Positions 1 to 8,306 are shown, numbered from the stretch's first letter. The stretch is DNA of 64,000 nucleotides from Planctomycetota bacterium (GCA_018968885.1 JAGWZK010000009.1:1-64000), one strand, 5' to 3'. A program made the numbers and translations. The notes: generated from the sequence alone by a model not told the origin.

Positions 1-75
1 GCAGATGATGGCGTCCAGACCCGTCAGGTCGACCGGAAGCTTGGTCGCGGGAGAAGTCAATCTGGTGTCGGTCAC
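1..75 (-). CDS. N-terminal fragment of an unidentified protein (partial, runs off the window)
   Basis: On the minus strand a GTG at 75 opens an uninterrupted 25-codon frame to the window edge, beginning (M)TDTRLTSPATKLPV. The composition, polar at first and then DLTGLDAII, looks like a genuine protein start. It would be divergent from the spermidine-synthase-like gene, with both promoters within about 40 bases. No Shine-Dalgarno site is obvious upstream, and 25 codons are too few to recognise a family. It could be a chance open frame. Confidence 0.35.
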   Translation of the reverse strand, partial: MTDTRLTSPATKLPVDLTGLDAIIC

Positions 76-118
76 AAGCCAACAGTAAGGCGACTCTGTA
101 CCCTTGCCGAACCATCCC

Positions 119-2404
119 ATGCTCCACCTTTTCACCTTTGCCATCTTCGTCTCTGCCGCTCTCCTCTTTGCCGTGCAACCCATGGTGGGCAAAATGGTCC
201 TCCCCACCCTTGGCGGCAGCCCATCGGTGTGGAACACCTGCATGGTCTTCTTTCAAGCCGTGCTGCTGCTGGGGTACTTCTATGCGTACTTAGTGCGGAA
301 ACTGCCGGTCAAGGGGCAGATCGTGCTGCACTCTCTCATCCTCCTCGCGGCAGGGGTCTTGCTCCCCATCGCCAAACTTCCTGTGAACCCTGACGAGATT
401 CCCCAGGATGGTGGCCTGCAACTGTCACTGTGGCTCTGTGTCTACCTGGCCAAAATCGCAGGTGGTCCTTTCTTTGTTTTGTCGTCGACGGCCCCACTGC
501 TGCAATCATGGTTCAGCCGGACGAATCACGCATCAGCCAAGGACCCCTACTTCCTGTACGTCGCCAGTAACGCGGGCAGCGTGCTCGGTCTCATCGCGTA
601 TCCGTTCGTGATCGAGCCCATGCTCGGTGTCTCTCGCCAGGGCCAATGGTGGAGCATCGGCTATGGCCTTCTCGCATTGCTGCTGATCGGTGCCGGAGTC
701 TCATGTTGGAAACGACTGGTGGGCGAATCACCATCCGGCACGATGACGGAAACACTCCAAACGACTGCACCGACTGCGCGCGATCGATTGCTATGGGTCG
801 TGCTGGCAGCGGTTCCCAGTTCACTCTCCTTGGGCTGCACCCAGTACATGTCCACCGACATCGCGGCGGTCCCGCTCTTGTGGGTGCTGCCACTGCTCTT
901 GTACCTCGTGTCGTTCATCATCGCCTTTGGCAAGAACCCGAAGTTAATGGTGTGGGCGAAACTGGCACCCATCGCCGCGCTGCTGGTTGCGATTCCCATC
1001 GTGACATACGCCAAGACGCCGACGATTCCCATCGTGGGCATCCACCTCGCGGCACTGCTGATTCTGGCGACCACGTGCCACGGACGACTCGCTTCCATGC
1101 GTCCGGGCACGGCGCATCTCACCGAGTTCTACTTGTGGATGTCGATCGGCGGCTTGCTTGGTGGTGTTTTCAACTCCCTCATCGCCCCGGTCATCTTTCC
1201 TGCTGTATTGGAGTATCAGTTAGCCATCGTCGCGGCAGTACTTCTGAGGCCGCGACCGGTTGGTGGCGATGCCAACGCAGCCACAACCCCGAGCGATGAG
1301 CTCGCACTCCGCCGCCTGATTTTCGACCTTGCCTGCGTCCTCGTCGTGGGCGGCTACCTCTACGGCATTCACATGTACCTGAGCACAACCAAAACCAAAT
1401 TTGATCCCACCAGCGTGCAGATCATGCAGGCGGGGATCCCTGCAGTCGCGTGCATTTTGACGCTTGTGGGTGTCGCAAAGTTTGGTGAGGGAACACGCCG
1501 CTTTGCCCTCTGTCTGGGCGCCATGCTCCTTGCCGGGTTTGCCCAGATGATCTTTGCCGGTGGCAATCTGCTGCACATCGAACGCACTTTCTTCGGCGTG
1601 CACCGCGTCTTTACCGATCGCCAGAACGCGTATCACACGCTGCTCCACGGCACGACCAAGCACGGTGTGCAGGCGGTGTACAAGGGCGCACTGCTGATGC
1701 CCACCACCTACTACCACCCTACTGGCCCCATCGGCCAGATTCTGCAAGAGGACAAACTGGAATCGCGTTTCACGAAGATCGCCGCCATCGGACTGGGTGC
1801 TGGCTCGATCGCTGCCTACAACGAAAATGGCTGCGAGATGACGTTTTATGAGATCGATCCGGCGGTGGTCGCCATAGCTCAGCACAAGGAGTTCTTCACC
1901 TTCCTGCAACCTGAGAATGTGCGAGGCACCATCAATTTCTCCATCGGCGATGGCCGTCTGAACATCATGCAGGCCAAGGATGGCAACTACGGCCTCATCA
2001 TCCTCGATGCATTCTCCAGCGATGCGATTCCCGTGCACTTGCTCACGCGCGAAGCCATCGCGCTCTATCTGAGCAAACTGCAACCCGATGGCATCATCGC
2101 CATGCACATCAGCAATCTGTACTTCGACTTGGAGCCGGTGGTCAGACGCCTCGCATTGGATGCCGGGTGCGTTTCCTACATTCGTCACGACACGGTGGTT
2201 GGGAAGGCCCAACAGGATTCGGCCAAGGCCCCGAGCGTGTGGGTGGTCATGGCACGGAACCGCGAAGCACTCGGGCCGCTGGGTTACGATGCACGGTGGG
2301 TGAAAATGAACTCACGCCCCAATGACCCCCTCTGGACCGATGATTACGCCAATGTGCTTGGCGTCATGACATTGTGGCAAGGTGAATCGGAAGCCAAGCC
2401 CTGA
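119..2404 (+). CDS. Membrane-bound spermidine synthase-like protein (multi-TM domain fused to aminopropyltransferase/SAM domain)
   Basis: The N-terminal half (to about residue 490) is very hydrophobic, with roughly a dozen membrane helices. The C-terminal 250 residues carry a Rossmann methyltransferase-type fold of the polyamine synthase family: a GLGAGS glycine loop near residue 560, an acidic YEID about 20 residues later, and a LDAFSSDAIP stretch where spermidine synthases have their catalytic Asp. Fused proteins of about 750 residues are common in planctomycetes and are usually annotated as spermidine synthase, but their substrate is not established, so polyamine synthesis is only a family-level guess. 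The ATG at 119 is taken as start. A TTG at 104 is in frame and preceded by AAGG at an over-long spacing, so it is an alternative. The gene is followed by about 190 bases holding only the terminator of the opposing ribosomal protein genes. Confidence 0.8.
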   Translation: MLHLFTFAIFVSAALLFAVQPMVGKMVLPTLGGSPSVWNTCMVFFQAVLLLGYFYAYLVRKLPVKGQIVLHSLILLAAGVLLPIAKLPVNPDEIPQDGGLQLSLWLCVYLAKIAGGPFFVLSSTAPLLQSWFSRTNHASAKDPYFLYVASNAGSVLGLIAYPFVIEPMLGVSRQGQWWSIGYGLLALLLIGAGVSCWKRLVGESPSGTMTETLQTTAPTARDRLLWVVLAAVPSSLSLGCTQYMSTDIAAVPLLWVLPLLLYLVSFIIAFGKNPKLMVWAKLAPIAALLVAIPIVTYAKTPTIPIVGIHLAALLILATTCHGRLASMRPGTAHLTEFYLWMSIGGLLGGVFNSLIAPVIFPAVLEYQLAIVAAVLLRPRPVGGDANAATTPSDELALRRLIFDLACVLVVGGYLYGIHMYLSTTKTKFDPTSVQIMQAGIPAVACILTLVGVAKFGEGTRRFALCLGAMLLAGFAQMIFAGGNLLHIERTFFGVHRVFTDRQNAYHTLLHGTTKHGVQAVYKGALLMPTTYYHPTGPIGQILQEDKLESRFTKIAAIGLGAGSIAAYNENGCEMTFYEIDPAVVAIAQHKEFFTFLQPENVRGTINFSIGDGRLNIMQAKDGNYGLIILDAFSSDAIPVHLLTREAIALYLSKLQPDGIIAMHISNLYFDLEPVVRRLALDAGCVSYIRHDTVVGKAQQDSAKAPSVWVVMARNREALGPLGYDARWVKMNSRPNDPLWTDDYANVLGVMTLWQGESEAKP

Positions 2405-2542
2405 CGGGAGCCAATGGCAATCAAGACTGCCAACGAACAAGACTGCCAAGGTCTGAGGGAGGGGTGTTGGCAGTGTTGACGGATAACCACGACGGATACC
2501 TGCGTCTGCATAACTGAACGTCAGCCGCGACAACTGGCGAAA

Positions 2543-2576
2543 CAAAAAACACCCCATCATGCGACGGGGTGTTTTT
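2543..2576 (-). terminator. Rho-independent terminator of the rpmI-rplT unit
   Basis: The arms AAAACACCCC and GGGGTGTTTT form a perfect 10-bp stem around a 9-base loop. Read on the minus strand it is followed by a T-rich tract and lies about 20 bases past the rplT stop. The arms are A/T-flanked on both sides, so it could also stop transcription arriving from the plus-strand gene ending at 2404. Confidence 0.85.
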
Positions 2577-2597
2577 GAATATCTCGAGTGCGTCTTA

Positions 2598-2972
2598 TCA
2601 GGCCTTGGCGGCAATCGCCTTGGCGTGCTTGTTGCTGAGTTCAACAAGCTTGTCAAAGAGCTTGGGATCGTGAATGGCGACCTCGGCCAGCATCTTGCGG
2701 TTGAGGAGGACGCCAGCGCGCTTGATACCATCCATGAAGCGGCTGTAGCGGGTGTTGCGCATCATGCACGCGGCGGTAATACGCACGATCCACAATGAGC
2801 GGAAATCGCGCTTGCGGAAACGACGGTCGCGGAACGCGTAGACGCGACCGCGAATCACGGCATTGCGGGCGCGGTACCAGTGCTTGCTGTTGGTGCCAAA
2901 ATAGCCGCGGGCTTGCTTGAGAAGCTTTTTGCGGGCCTGGGTACGGGCTGAACCTTTACGAACGCGTGGCAT
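2598..2972 (-). CDS. rplT: 50S ribosomal protein bL20
   Basis: The 124-residue basic protein starts MPRVRKGS and has the bL20 hallmarks: a long Arg/Lys-rich N-terminal helix (ARKKLLKQARGYFG), the RFRKRDFRSLW core, and the NRKMLAE segment. Normal family length is about 115-120 residues. bL20 binds 23S rRNA early in large-subunit assembly, and in many bacteria it represses its own operon. It lies 115 bases downstream of rpmI on the same strand. The start has GGGAG upstream at about 9 bases. The usual upstream partner infC is not in the window, so the infC-rpmI-rplT operon is split here. A strong terminator follows. Confidence 0.97.
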   Translation of the reverse strand: MPRVRKGSARTQARKKLLKQARGYFGTNSKHWYRARNAVIRGRVYAFRDRRFRKRDFRSLWIVRITAACMMRNTRYSRFMDGIKRAGVLLNRKMLAEVAIHDPKLFDKLVELSNKHAKAIAAKA

Positions 2973-3087
2973 ACTTCAACACTCCCTCATTTGAACGGGG
3001 CGGGCCGCTTTCGCGGTTGATCCCGACTTGGCTCCCGGCAAATGGAATTTGTGCGACACACATGTGCCGCGGTAAGACAGTGAATCT

Positions 3088-3387
3088 TTACTTCTTGGCA
3101 CCGGCGGATGCGGCGGCGGCCTTGGCGGCCTTGCGCTGCGCGGGTGACGGGCTGCGACGGATCGTCGCGCGAGACTGCGTGCGACCACGCAGGCGGCGGA
3201 AGAGGAGCCGCTGCAGCTTCTTGCCGTCAGCCGTGCTCATGTAGGGGTCCTTACGCATCTGACGCAGGCGCTTGCCGCCCTTGCCCGAACGAAGGTGCTT
3301 GTGGCCGGAGGTCTTGTGACGCACCATGCCGGTCTTGCTGATACGGATCCGCTTCAGCAGACCCTTGTGGCTCTTGTTCTTGCCCAT
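3088..3387 (-). CDS. rpmI: 50S ribosomal protein bL35 with a C-terminal extension
   Basis: The first 66 residues match bL35 (MGKNKSHKGLLKRI, then RHKTSGHKHLRSGKG, and a basic tail). A further 33 residues rich in Arg, Ala and Lys end in AAAASAGAKK, so the protein is 99 residues against a usual 64-66. Basic Ala-rich tails on ribosomal proteins occur in planctomycetes, and their role is unknown. The open frame extends 29 codons further upstream, but the ATG at 3387 has CGGAG about 10 bases before it and gives the canonical N-terminus. rplT follows 115 bases downstream, so the two are probably co-transcribed. Confidence 0.95.
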   Translation of the reverse strand: MGKNKSHKGLLKRIRISKTGMVRHKTSGHKHLRSGKGGKRLRQMRKDPYMSTADGKKLQRLLFRRLRGRTQSRATIRRSPSPAQRKAAKAAAASAGAKK

Positions 3388-3520
3388 TGCCAAAACTCCG
3401 ACCCCCCAGAACGGTCGGAAGGGGTCCGAGCCGGGAAGGGTCGAGATATTAGGCGGTCCAGAGCGTGTAGACAATGTTTGGGAAGAGGATGGGAGAAGGC
3501 CTGATTTGGGCTATTCTACG

Positions 3521-3536
3521 CATAGAACGATCTATG
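3521..3536. repeat. Inverted repeat CATAGA-ACGA-TCTATG in the rpmI upstream region
   Basis: A perfect 6-bp inverted repeat with a 4-base spacer lies between rpmI (minus) and the small membrane protein gene (plus), about 135 bases before the rpmI start. A TAGAAT element readable as a minus-strand -10 box sits next to it (3513-3518). It may be an operator or part of an mRNA leader. At this length it could also be chance. Confidence 0.3.
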
Positions 3537-3608
3537 ATCGGTGTTTGTGAGGATTTTCCCACGAATCCGATTCAGAGCAAAGAAATAATCTGATCGCGGG
3601 AAGTGCCT

Positions 3609-4052
3609 ATGCCACAGACCGAGTCGAACCGAGTCCCGGGACGCGCCCTCTTTGTCGCCGGCACCTGGGTGCTGGTGCTCTTCAGCACGATTCACATGAT
3701 TCCCATGTTTGCCGATCTTTTTGGCACCCCAACGCAGCCCCTTGAGATCGAGGCAAAGCGAGCCATGGCCGCCGTCACCGTGGACATGGGCCCCTTTCAC
3801 ACGCACTGGGGCAAATTGAACAAGTTGCTGAGCGTGAGCTACTCCGCACTCTTGTATTTCGTCGCGGCAGTCAATTTTGTCACAGTCGGCGCGGCGGCTG
3901 CGCACGGAAAAATGAAATCACTCGCGCTGGTGAACGCCATCTTCGCGGCGGTGCTGTTGGCGATCTGCCTTGCGTTTAGCTTTCCCCCACCGGCGGTGTT
4001 TGCGTTGCTGGCGATGGTGCTGTTTGGGCTGGCGGCGATGAAGACGAGATAA
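3609..4052 (+). CDS. Hypothetical four-helix membrane protein
   Basis: The product is 147 residues with about four hydrophobic segments: one near residues 14-34, one around 80-98, and two in the last 45 residues. I do not recognise a family beyond a general resemblance to small uncharacterised inner-membrane proteins. The ATG at 3609 is chosen because GGGAAG ends six bases before it; an in-frame GTG two codons earlier overlaps that ribosome-binding sequence. It is convergent with the VOC lipoprotein gene, and the two stop codons abut with no spacer. Confidence 0.7.
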   Translation: MPQTESNRVPGRALFVAGTWVLVLFSTIHMIPMFADLFGTPTQPLEIEAKRAMAAVTVDMGPFHTHWGKLNKLLSVSYSALLYFVAAVNFVTVGAAAAHGKMKSLALVNAIFAAVLLAICLAFSFPPPAVFALLAMVLFGLAAMKTR

Positions 4053-4583
4053 TCACTTCTTCGTCGTGTGCTGATCAAACAGGATCGGGTTGCCATCCGG
4101 ATCAGTGACGACGAAGTACGCAGGGTCATTGGCGAGTGCTTTCGGATCGATCGGCGCGGTCGGCGTGATGCCTTTGGCGATCAGGTTCTTCTGCAATTCG
4201 CGCACATCGGTGAACTCTGCCAAGGTGTTGCAGGCGCGATCCCAGCCGGGGTTGAAGGTGAGCATGTTCTTCTCAAACATGCCCTGGAAGAGCCCGATGG
4301 TGCTGGTGGGGTTCTGCATGATGGCGTATCCCTTGCCATCGCCCCCCACCATCTTGAAGCCGAGTTTCTCATAGAACTCTTTTGACGCGGCAAGATTCTT
4401 GACGGTGAGGGAGACAGAGAAGTTGCCGAGGTCCATGGATGCTCCTGTGGCGTTGGTTGATGCGGATGGCGAGGCAGATGCTGGTGCAGACTTGGATGTC
4501 GTGGCGGCGCAGCCGATCAGTATTCCGAGTTGCACGACCAGCAGACAACCAGCGGCGGCAAAGGTCACGAGCGTGTGTCGCAT
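4053..4583 (-). CDS. VOC-superfamily (glyoxalase/bleomycin-resistance fold) lipoprotein
   Basis: The 176-residue protein begins with a signal peptide ending in a lipobox (LIGC near residue 25), then a Ser/Ala/Thr-rich linker. From about residue 50 it shows the VOC fold: NFSVSLTVKNLAASKEFYEKLGFK at the start and the closing DPDGNPILFDQ strand. Members include glyoxalase I, dioxygenases and antibiotic-binding proteins; the specific activity cannot be told from sequence. A lipid anchor on a VOC protein is unusual, as most are cytoplasmic, so it probably acts at the outer face of a membrane. It is transcribed toward the four-helix membrane protein gene and ends exactly at its stop. Confidence 0.8.
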   Translation of the reverse strand: MRHTLVTFAAAGCLLVVQLGILIGCAATTSKSAPASASPSASTNATGASMDLGNFSVSLTVKNLAASKEFYEKLGFKMVGGDGKGYAIMQNPTSTIGLFQGMFEKNMLTFNPGWDRACNTLAEFTDVRELQKNLIAKGITPTAPIDPKALANDPAYFVVTDPDGNPILFDQHTTKK

Positions 4584-4694
4584 GGGTCACTCCTCAATGT
4601 GGATCCAAACAGCATATCTGGACTGACCGATCCCGGCTGAGGCCGATTCAAGCAGGCAATTAGCCAATTTCGCGGCATTCATCGCATTGGAGAT

Positions 4695-4976
4695 ATGGCA
4701 ATCGCATTTGCAATCCTCTCGACTCTGGCTGGCCTGGGCGCCTCGCTCTTGATGACCATCCTCCTCTTTGCCAGTGCGCCCAACAGCTCAGCGGAGCAAT
4801 GGGCCACGATTCGCAACTGGTTGATCGCGATCGCCCTCGCCGCGCTGGTGGGTCTGGTGGGATCGATCTGGCTGCTGATTGTCAAGAAGCCGTGGCACGC
4901 CACGGGTGTCGGCGGCTTTCCCCTCCTCTTCTCTCTGATCGCGCTGATCGTGATCTGGAACACCCAGACACCGTAA
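4695..4976 (+). CDS. Small three-helix membrane protein, paralogue A
   Basis: This 93-residue protein has three hydrophobic helices (about residues 3-25, 40-62 and 74-90) and no recognisable catalytic motif. GGAG sits four bases before the ATG. The next gene downstream (5039-5320) encodes a protein of identical length that shares NSS(A/P)EQ after helix 1 and (L)GSIW at the end of helix 2, so the two arose by tandem duplication. A DUF3592 gene follows, suggesting a small membrane-protein cluster. Function unknown. Confidence 0.75.
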   Translation: MAIAFAILSTLAGLGASLLMTILLFASAPNSSAEQWATIRNWLIAIALAALVGLVGSIWLLIVKKPWHATGVGGFPLLFSLIALIVIWNTQTP

Positions 4977-5038
4977 TCGCAACCCCCTGATCGCAATGCA
5001 GCATTAGCCAACGCAACCGCAAAGGACGCACTGAGAGC

Positions 5039-5320
5039 ATGATGCCGTACGTTGCCGCCATCTCGTCGATCCTCTTCAGTGGGCTGGCCTCGCTGTTCAT
5101 GATCACGATGCTGTGCATGGGCGGGGCCAACAGCTCTCCCGAACAGATCAGGCAACTGAAGTTCTGGATCATCAGCATCATCACCGTCGGGCTCTTGTGC
5201 CTGATCGGATCGATCTGGGCGCTGGTGATCAAGCGTGCGTGGTGGGGAGCAGGCATCGGTCTGGCCCCCACACTCGTGTGCATCGCGGCATTCATTGGCA
5301 TCTGGCGGATGGGGCGATGA
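5039..5320 (+). CDS. Small three-helix membrane protein, paralogue B
   Basis: A 93-residue tandem paralogue of the preceding gene, with the same three-helix plan and the shared NSSPEQ and LIGSIW motifs. The start ATG has GAGAG just before it, and a second ATG follows immediately, so the exact start is uncertain by one codon. Its stop codon overlaps the next start codon in an ATGA, which indicates translational coupling with the DUF3592 gene. Function unknown. Confidence 0.75.
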   Translation: MMPYVAAISSILFSGLASLFMITMLCMGGANSSPEQIRQLKFWIISIITVGLLCLIGSIWALVIKRAWWGAGIGLAPTLVCIAAFIGIWRMGR

Positions 5321-5850
5321 ACACGCTCTTGTCCAGCAACAAGAAGCGGAGCAAGTCCATGATGGACATCGTGATGAAAGTCATCTTCGTGGGTGGGGCG
5401 CTGGGGCTTGGGCTGATGCTCCTCATCGTCGGGGTACGCGAGTTCATCCTGCAGCGCCAGTCGCTCACCGGCGTGGTGCCGATCGAAGCAGTCATCGTCT
5501 CGGCGAATGTGGTCAAGTCGGTCTCGGCCGACACCGATCCCCGCCTGATGCGCAGCACAAGCACAACGAGCTTCTCGCCGGAGGTGAAATTCCGCTACAC
5601 CGTCGACGGCAAGGGATACGAGAGCGACATGCTCCGCCCCACCGTCATCGGGCGTGGGTTTGCCAGTGATGAGGCCGCCAGAGAAGAGATCGCGGCATTC
5701 ATCCCCGGGTCCGTCGTGCAGGCGTACGTGAATCCTGAACTTCCTTCTCGCGGTTTTCTGATCGCGGAACGCTCGTCGGCCCCCGTTGTGTTCATGATCG
5801 TCGGCACCCTGCTGATGCCCATCGCCGGGGTTCTCTTCAAGTTCCTGTAA
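5317..5850 (+). CDS. DUF3592 family membrane protein
   Basis: The 177-residue product has an N-terminal membrane helix (about residues 22-44), an extracytoplasmic domain, and a second helix at the very C-terminus. The middle contains the DUF3592 pattern: a conserved (E)VKFRYTVDGKGYESD strand, then a loop with a G(S)VVQAYVNPELP segment. DUF3592 proteins are widespread, uncharacterised and two-pass. The open frame continues 68 codons upstream, but the ATG at 5317 overlaps the stop of the preceding gene (ATGA) and gives the normal architecture. Confidence 0.82.
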   Translation: MNTLLSSNKKRSKSMMDIVMKVIFVGGALGLGLMLLIVGVREFILQRQSLTGVVPIEAVIVSANVVKSVSADTDPRLMRSTSTTSFSPEVKFRYTVDGKGYESDMLRPTVIGRGFASDEAAREEIAAFIPGSVVQAYVNPELPSRGFLIAERSSAPVVFMIVGTLLMPIAGVLFKFL

Positions 5851-5891
5851 TCCAAACAGCATCGCCTGTCTGAATCGCAATGAGGTGCGTC

Positions 5892-6866
5892 ATGTCTGCT
5901 GAAGCAATCAACGCAGGATCAAGTGTCACCATGAATGATCCGGTCGCCATGTCCACTTGGACCGTCCCCCCGTCTCGAGCCGAGCTTGGATTCAAGATCG
6001 CCGTGCCCGAGGGATTCGTGAACGCCGAATTGCCAGGTGAAGAGATCGACTTTGAGAACCCCACCCAATCCGCACCGCTGGCGCTCTTTGCCTCGCCTGT
6101 CGCCTTGGCGATCATCGCTGTCGCGGGTCGGCCAGCGTACGAAACCGGCAGCGTCTTGCAGTGGATGTATTACCTCACCGAGCATTTCGATATTCAAATT
6201 GAATCGGTGAAGGTCGGCCGCATCGGCATGCATCAAGAGCATCCGGCCCTGATCATGAGTGCAACCCAAGTTCAGGATGGGAAGAAACTCCGCTTTGCAA
6301 TGGTGGCGTTTGAAGATGGTGGCCGTCTGGTCACCGCCCACGGCATGTGCCCGGAAGAGCTCTGGCCCAGCTTCGGCAAGGCCCTGACCATCGCCGTGCA
6401 ATCCATCACTCTGACTTCGCCTAAAGGCAACACCTACGACCTGGATTCGATGACCGCCCCCGGTTGGCGCAAGATCTCTCCCGAAGAGCACAAGAAGGAA
6501 ATGGCCAAGTACGCCAGGGAACGCGAAGCAGCTCGCGGCCCGGCGATCGAGAAAGCCGCGCAACTCCTTGCGAAAAACCTCTTTGATGAGGCCGAGCGCG
6601 AAATCATGAAGGTCGATTCGACGATCGAGGGGAGCGTCGCCATCGCCAGAATGTACGAATCACAGCTGCGCGCCTTGGTGAGCTCCGGCAAACACAAGAA
6701 AGATCGCGAGCACGCGGCAGTCCTCTTCCGCCGCTCGCTCGCCTGGGCACAATCCTGCTATCCCGAGCCCCACACCGAGGTGGAAGCCGAGGACTATGCG
6801 CAAGGTCGCACCGAAGATCGCGCACGAATGGTCGGCATCCTGGGCTGGGATCCAGATGCTGAATGA
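5892..6866 (+). CDS. Hypothetical cytoplasmic protein
   Basis: The product is 324 residues with no signal peptide or membrane helix. The first half (about 30-175) looks like a mixed alpha/beta domain resembling the DcrB/PsbP-like folds often found in planctomycete proteins (GFKIAVPEGFVNAELPG near its start). The second half (about 195-324) is highly charged and probably helical, perhaps TPR-like, given the KAAQLLAKNLFDEAEREI and LFRRSLAWAQSCYP segments. The ATG at 5892 is preferred over the ATG at 5880 because GAGGTG lies four bases before it. It converges on the GloA2-like gene with 15 bases between. Function unknown. Confidence 0.65.
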   Translation: MSAEAINAGSSVTMNDPVAMSTWTVPPSRAELGFKIAVPEGFVNAELPGEEIDFENPTQSAPLALFASPVALAIIAVAGRPAYETGSVLQWMYYLTEHFDIQIESVKVGRIGMHQEHPALIMSATQVQDGKKLRFAMVAFEDGGRLVTAHGMCPEELWPSFGKALTIAVQSITLTSPKGNTYDLDSMTAPGWRKISPEEHKKEMAKYAREREAARGPAIEKAAQLLAKNLFDEAEREIMKVDSTIEGSVAIARMYESQLRALVSSGKHKKDREHAAVLFRRSLAWAQSCYPEPHTEVEAEDYAQGRTEDRARMVGILGWDPDAE

Positions 6867-6881
6867 TGCCGAGTGATCTGG

Positions 6882-7268
6882 TCACGACGCTTCGTACAAC
6901 TCGATGGGTAAGCCGTCGGGATCTTTGAAAAACGTGAAACGGCGGTTGGTGTATTCGTCGATGCGGATGGGTTCGACGACGATGTTGTGCGCAACAAGGT
7001 GCGTGATCACTCCGTCCAGATCTTTCACGCTCAAGGCCAGGTGCCGCAACCCGCAGGCCTCAGGATTGGTGACCCGCGATGGCGGATTCGGGAATGAGAA
7101 GATCTCCAACTCGGCTCCATCGGGGAGACGCACGTTGAGCTTGTGCGACTGGCGTTCCGCGCGATAGTGCTCTGACACAATTGGGAAGCCCAGAATGCCG
7201 GTGTAGAAATCGCGTGTGAACGCGTAGTCCGAGCAGATGATGGCGATGTGGTGGATGCCCTGAAACAT
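6882..7268 (-). CDS. VOC family protein, GloA2/YaeR-like
   Basis: A complete 128-residue single VOC domain, starting GIHHIAIICSDYAFTRDFYTGILGF and ending FFKDPDGLPIELYE, closely follows the YaeR/GloA2 (glyoxalase I-like) subgroup. Likely metal ligands are the His near residue 7, the Glu in AELEIFSF, the His in LRHLAL and the Glu in PIELYE. The YaeR subgroup is small and cytoplasmic and its substrate is unproven, so glyoxalase activity should not be assumed. It is convergent with the hypothetical gene upstream on the plus strand and divergent from the TPR/YggX-like gene. Confidence 0.88.
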   Translation of the reverse strand: MFQGIHHIAIICSDYAFTRDFYTGILGFPIVSEHYRAERQSHKLNVRLPDGAELEIFSFPNPPSRVTNPEACGLRHLALSVKDLDGVITHLVAHNIVVEPIRIDEYTNRRFTFFKDPDGLPIELYEAS

Positions 7269-7358
7269 GGCAACTCTCGAAGCCGGGAAAGATGAAGCAG
7301 CGTATTCTTGGAATCGACCATCAGCGGAAGATGAGGATTCGTATTCCTACCCTTGGGC

Positions 7359-7985
7359 ATGACGACCCCCGACATGGCCCAACGCATCGCCCAGTTCGAG
7401 AACATGGTGGCGGCAGACCCGACCAACGACATGGCCCACTTTTCACTTGGCGGGGCGTACACGCAGGTGGCCCGCTATGCCGATGCCGCGAACGCGTACT
7501 TGAAGTGCGTGGAGATCAACCCCAAATTCAGCAAGGCGTATCAGCTGGCCGGACAGGCGTTGATCTCTGCAGGAGAACCCGAGCGTGCAGCGGAAGTGCT
7601 GACGGCGGGCTTCACCTCTGCCGCGGCTTTGGGCGACCGCATGCCTCAGAAGGCGATGGGTGAACTGCTGACCAAGATCGGCAAGCCCGTGCCGCAGGTG
7701 GCTTCGGCCTCAGGCGCGATGCCTCCGGGCACATTCGTTGAGCCCGCATCTGGCAAGGGTGGGACCAAGATGACCAAGGCACCATTCAAGGGGCCGGTGG
7801 GCAACTGGATCTTTGAAAACATCACGCAGGAAACTTTTGACGAGTGGATTCGCCAGGGCACCAAGGTCATCAACGAACTGCGTTTGGACCTCTCGCGCGA
7901 GGATCACGCCGAGACGTACGACAAGTACATGTATGAATATCTGGGCATCGATGATGCGCTGCTGGCCAAATTGAAGGGCCAGTGA
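7359..7985 (+). CDS. TPR protein with a C-terminal YggX-like (Fe(2+)-trafficking family) domain
   Basis: The 208-residue protein has two or three N-terminal TPR-like helix pairs (AHFSLGGAYTQVARYADAANAYLKC, KAYQLAGQALISAGEPERAAEVL). A low-complexity linker then leads to a YggX-like domain (about 140-205) with FKGPVGNWIFENI, WIRQGTKVINELRLDLS and a terminal YEYLG. This fusion is a recurrent planctomycete form of the family. Versions I recall carry Cys residues before and within the domain; here the equivalent segment reads NITQETFDEW with no Cys, so metal or redox chemistry is doubtful. The ATG at 7359 is chosen over the TTG two codons earlier. Confidence 0.8.
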   Translation: MTTPDMAQRIAQFENMVAADPTNDMAHFSLGGAYTQVARYADAANAYLKCVEINPKFSKAYQLAGQALISAGEPERAAEVLTAGFTSAAALGDRMPQKAMGELLTKIGKPVPQVASASGAMPPGTFVEPASGKGGTKMTKAPFKGPVGNWIFENITQETFDEWIRQGTKVINELRLDLSREDHAETYDKYMYEYLGIDDALLAKLKGQ

Positions 7986-8038
7986 GTTTGCACCGCGGAA
8001 AAACATGAGCCGCATCGTCTCGCCCGGCAAAGAACGTG

Positions 8039-8287
8039 TTACTCGTAGATGGTTGCGGCACCAAGCATGCCCGCCATTGATTGCCAGACTTCTACTGGGG
8101 GTATTGGCTCGCCCATGTTGATGCATCCTTGCTCGTACGAATCGACAACCGCTGACAGCGCTTCAAGATAGGTTGATAGCGTTCGATTTTCCCATTTTTC
8201 TGGGCTAGCCAACAAGTCAGCATGCATGCTCCGAATAAACGAAGCGAGATCTGCGGCGCAACGAATTTCCGAAGGTTTTTCAGTCAT
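8039..8287 (-). CDS. DUF7660 family small protein
   Basis: The 82-residue acidic protein matches my memory of the DUF7660 pattern: FIRSMHADLLASPEKWENRTLSTYLEALSAVV, a short variable loop, then a C-terminal Trp and ATIYE. Family members are small cytoplasmic proteins, often in accessory or antiphage neighbourhoods, without known biochemistry. It lies 19 bases after the HepT stop on the same strand, so it may be a third gene of the MntA/HepT unit or a neighbour acquired with it. No alternative function is visible. Confidence 0.7.
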   Translation of the reverse strand: MTEKPSEIRCAADLASFIRSMHADLLASPEKWENRTLSTYLEALSAVVDSYEQGCINMGEPIPPVEVWQSMAGMLGAATIYE

Positions 8288-8306
8288 GCGCTCATCATCC
8301 TCACAA

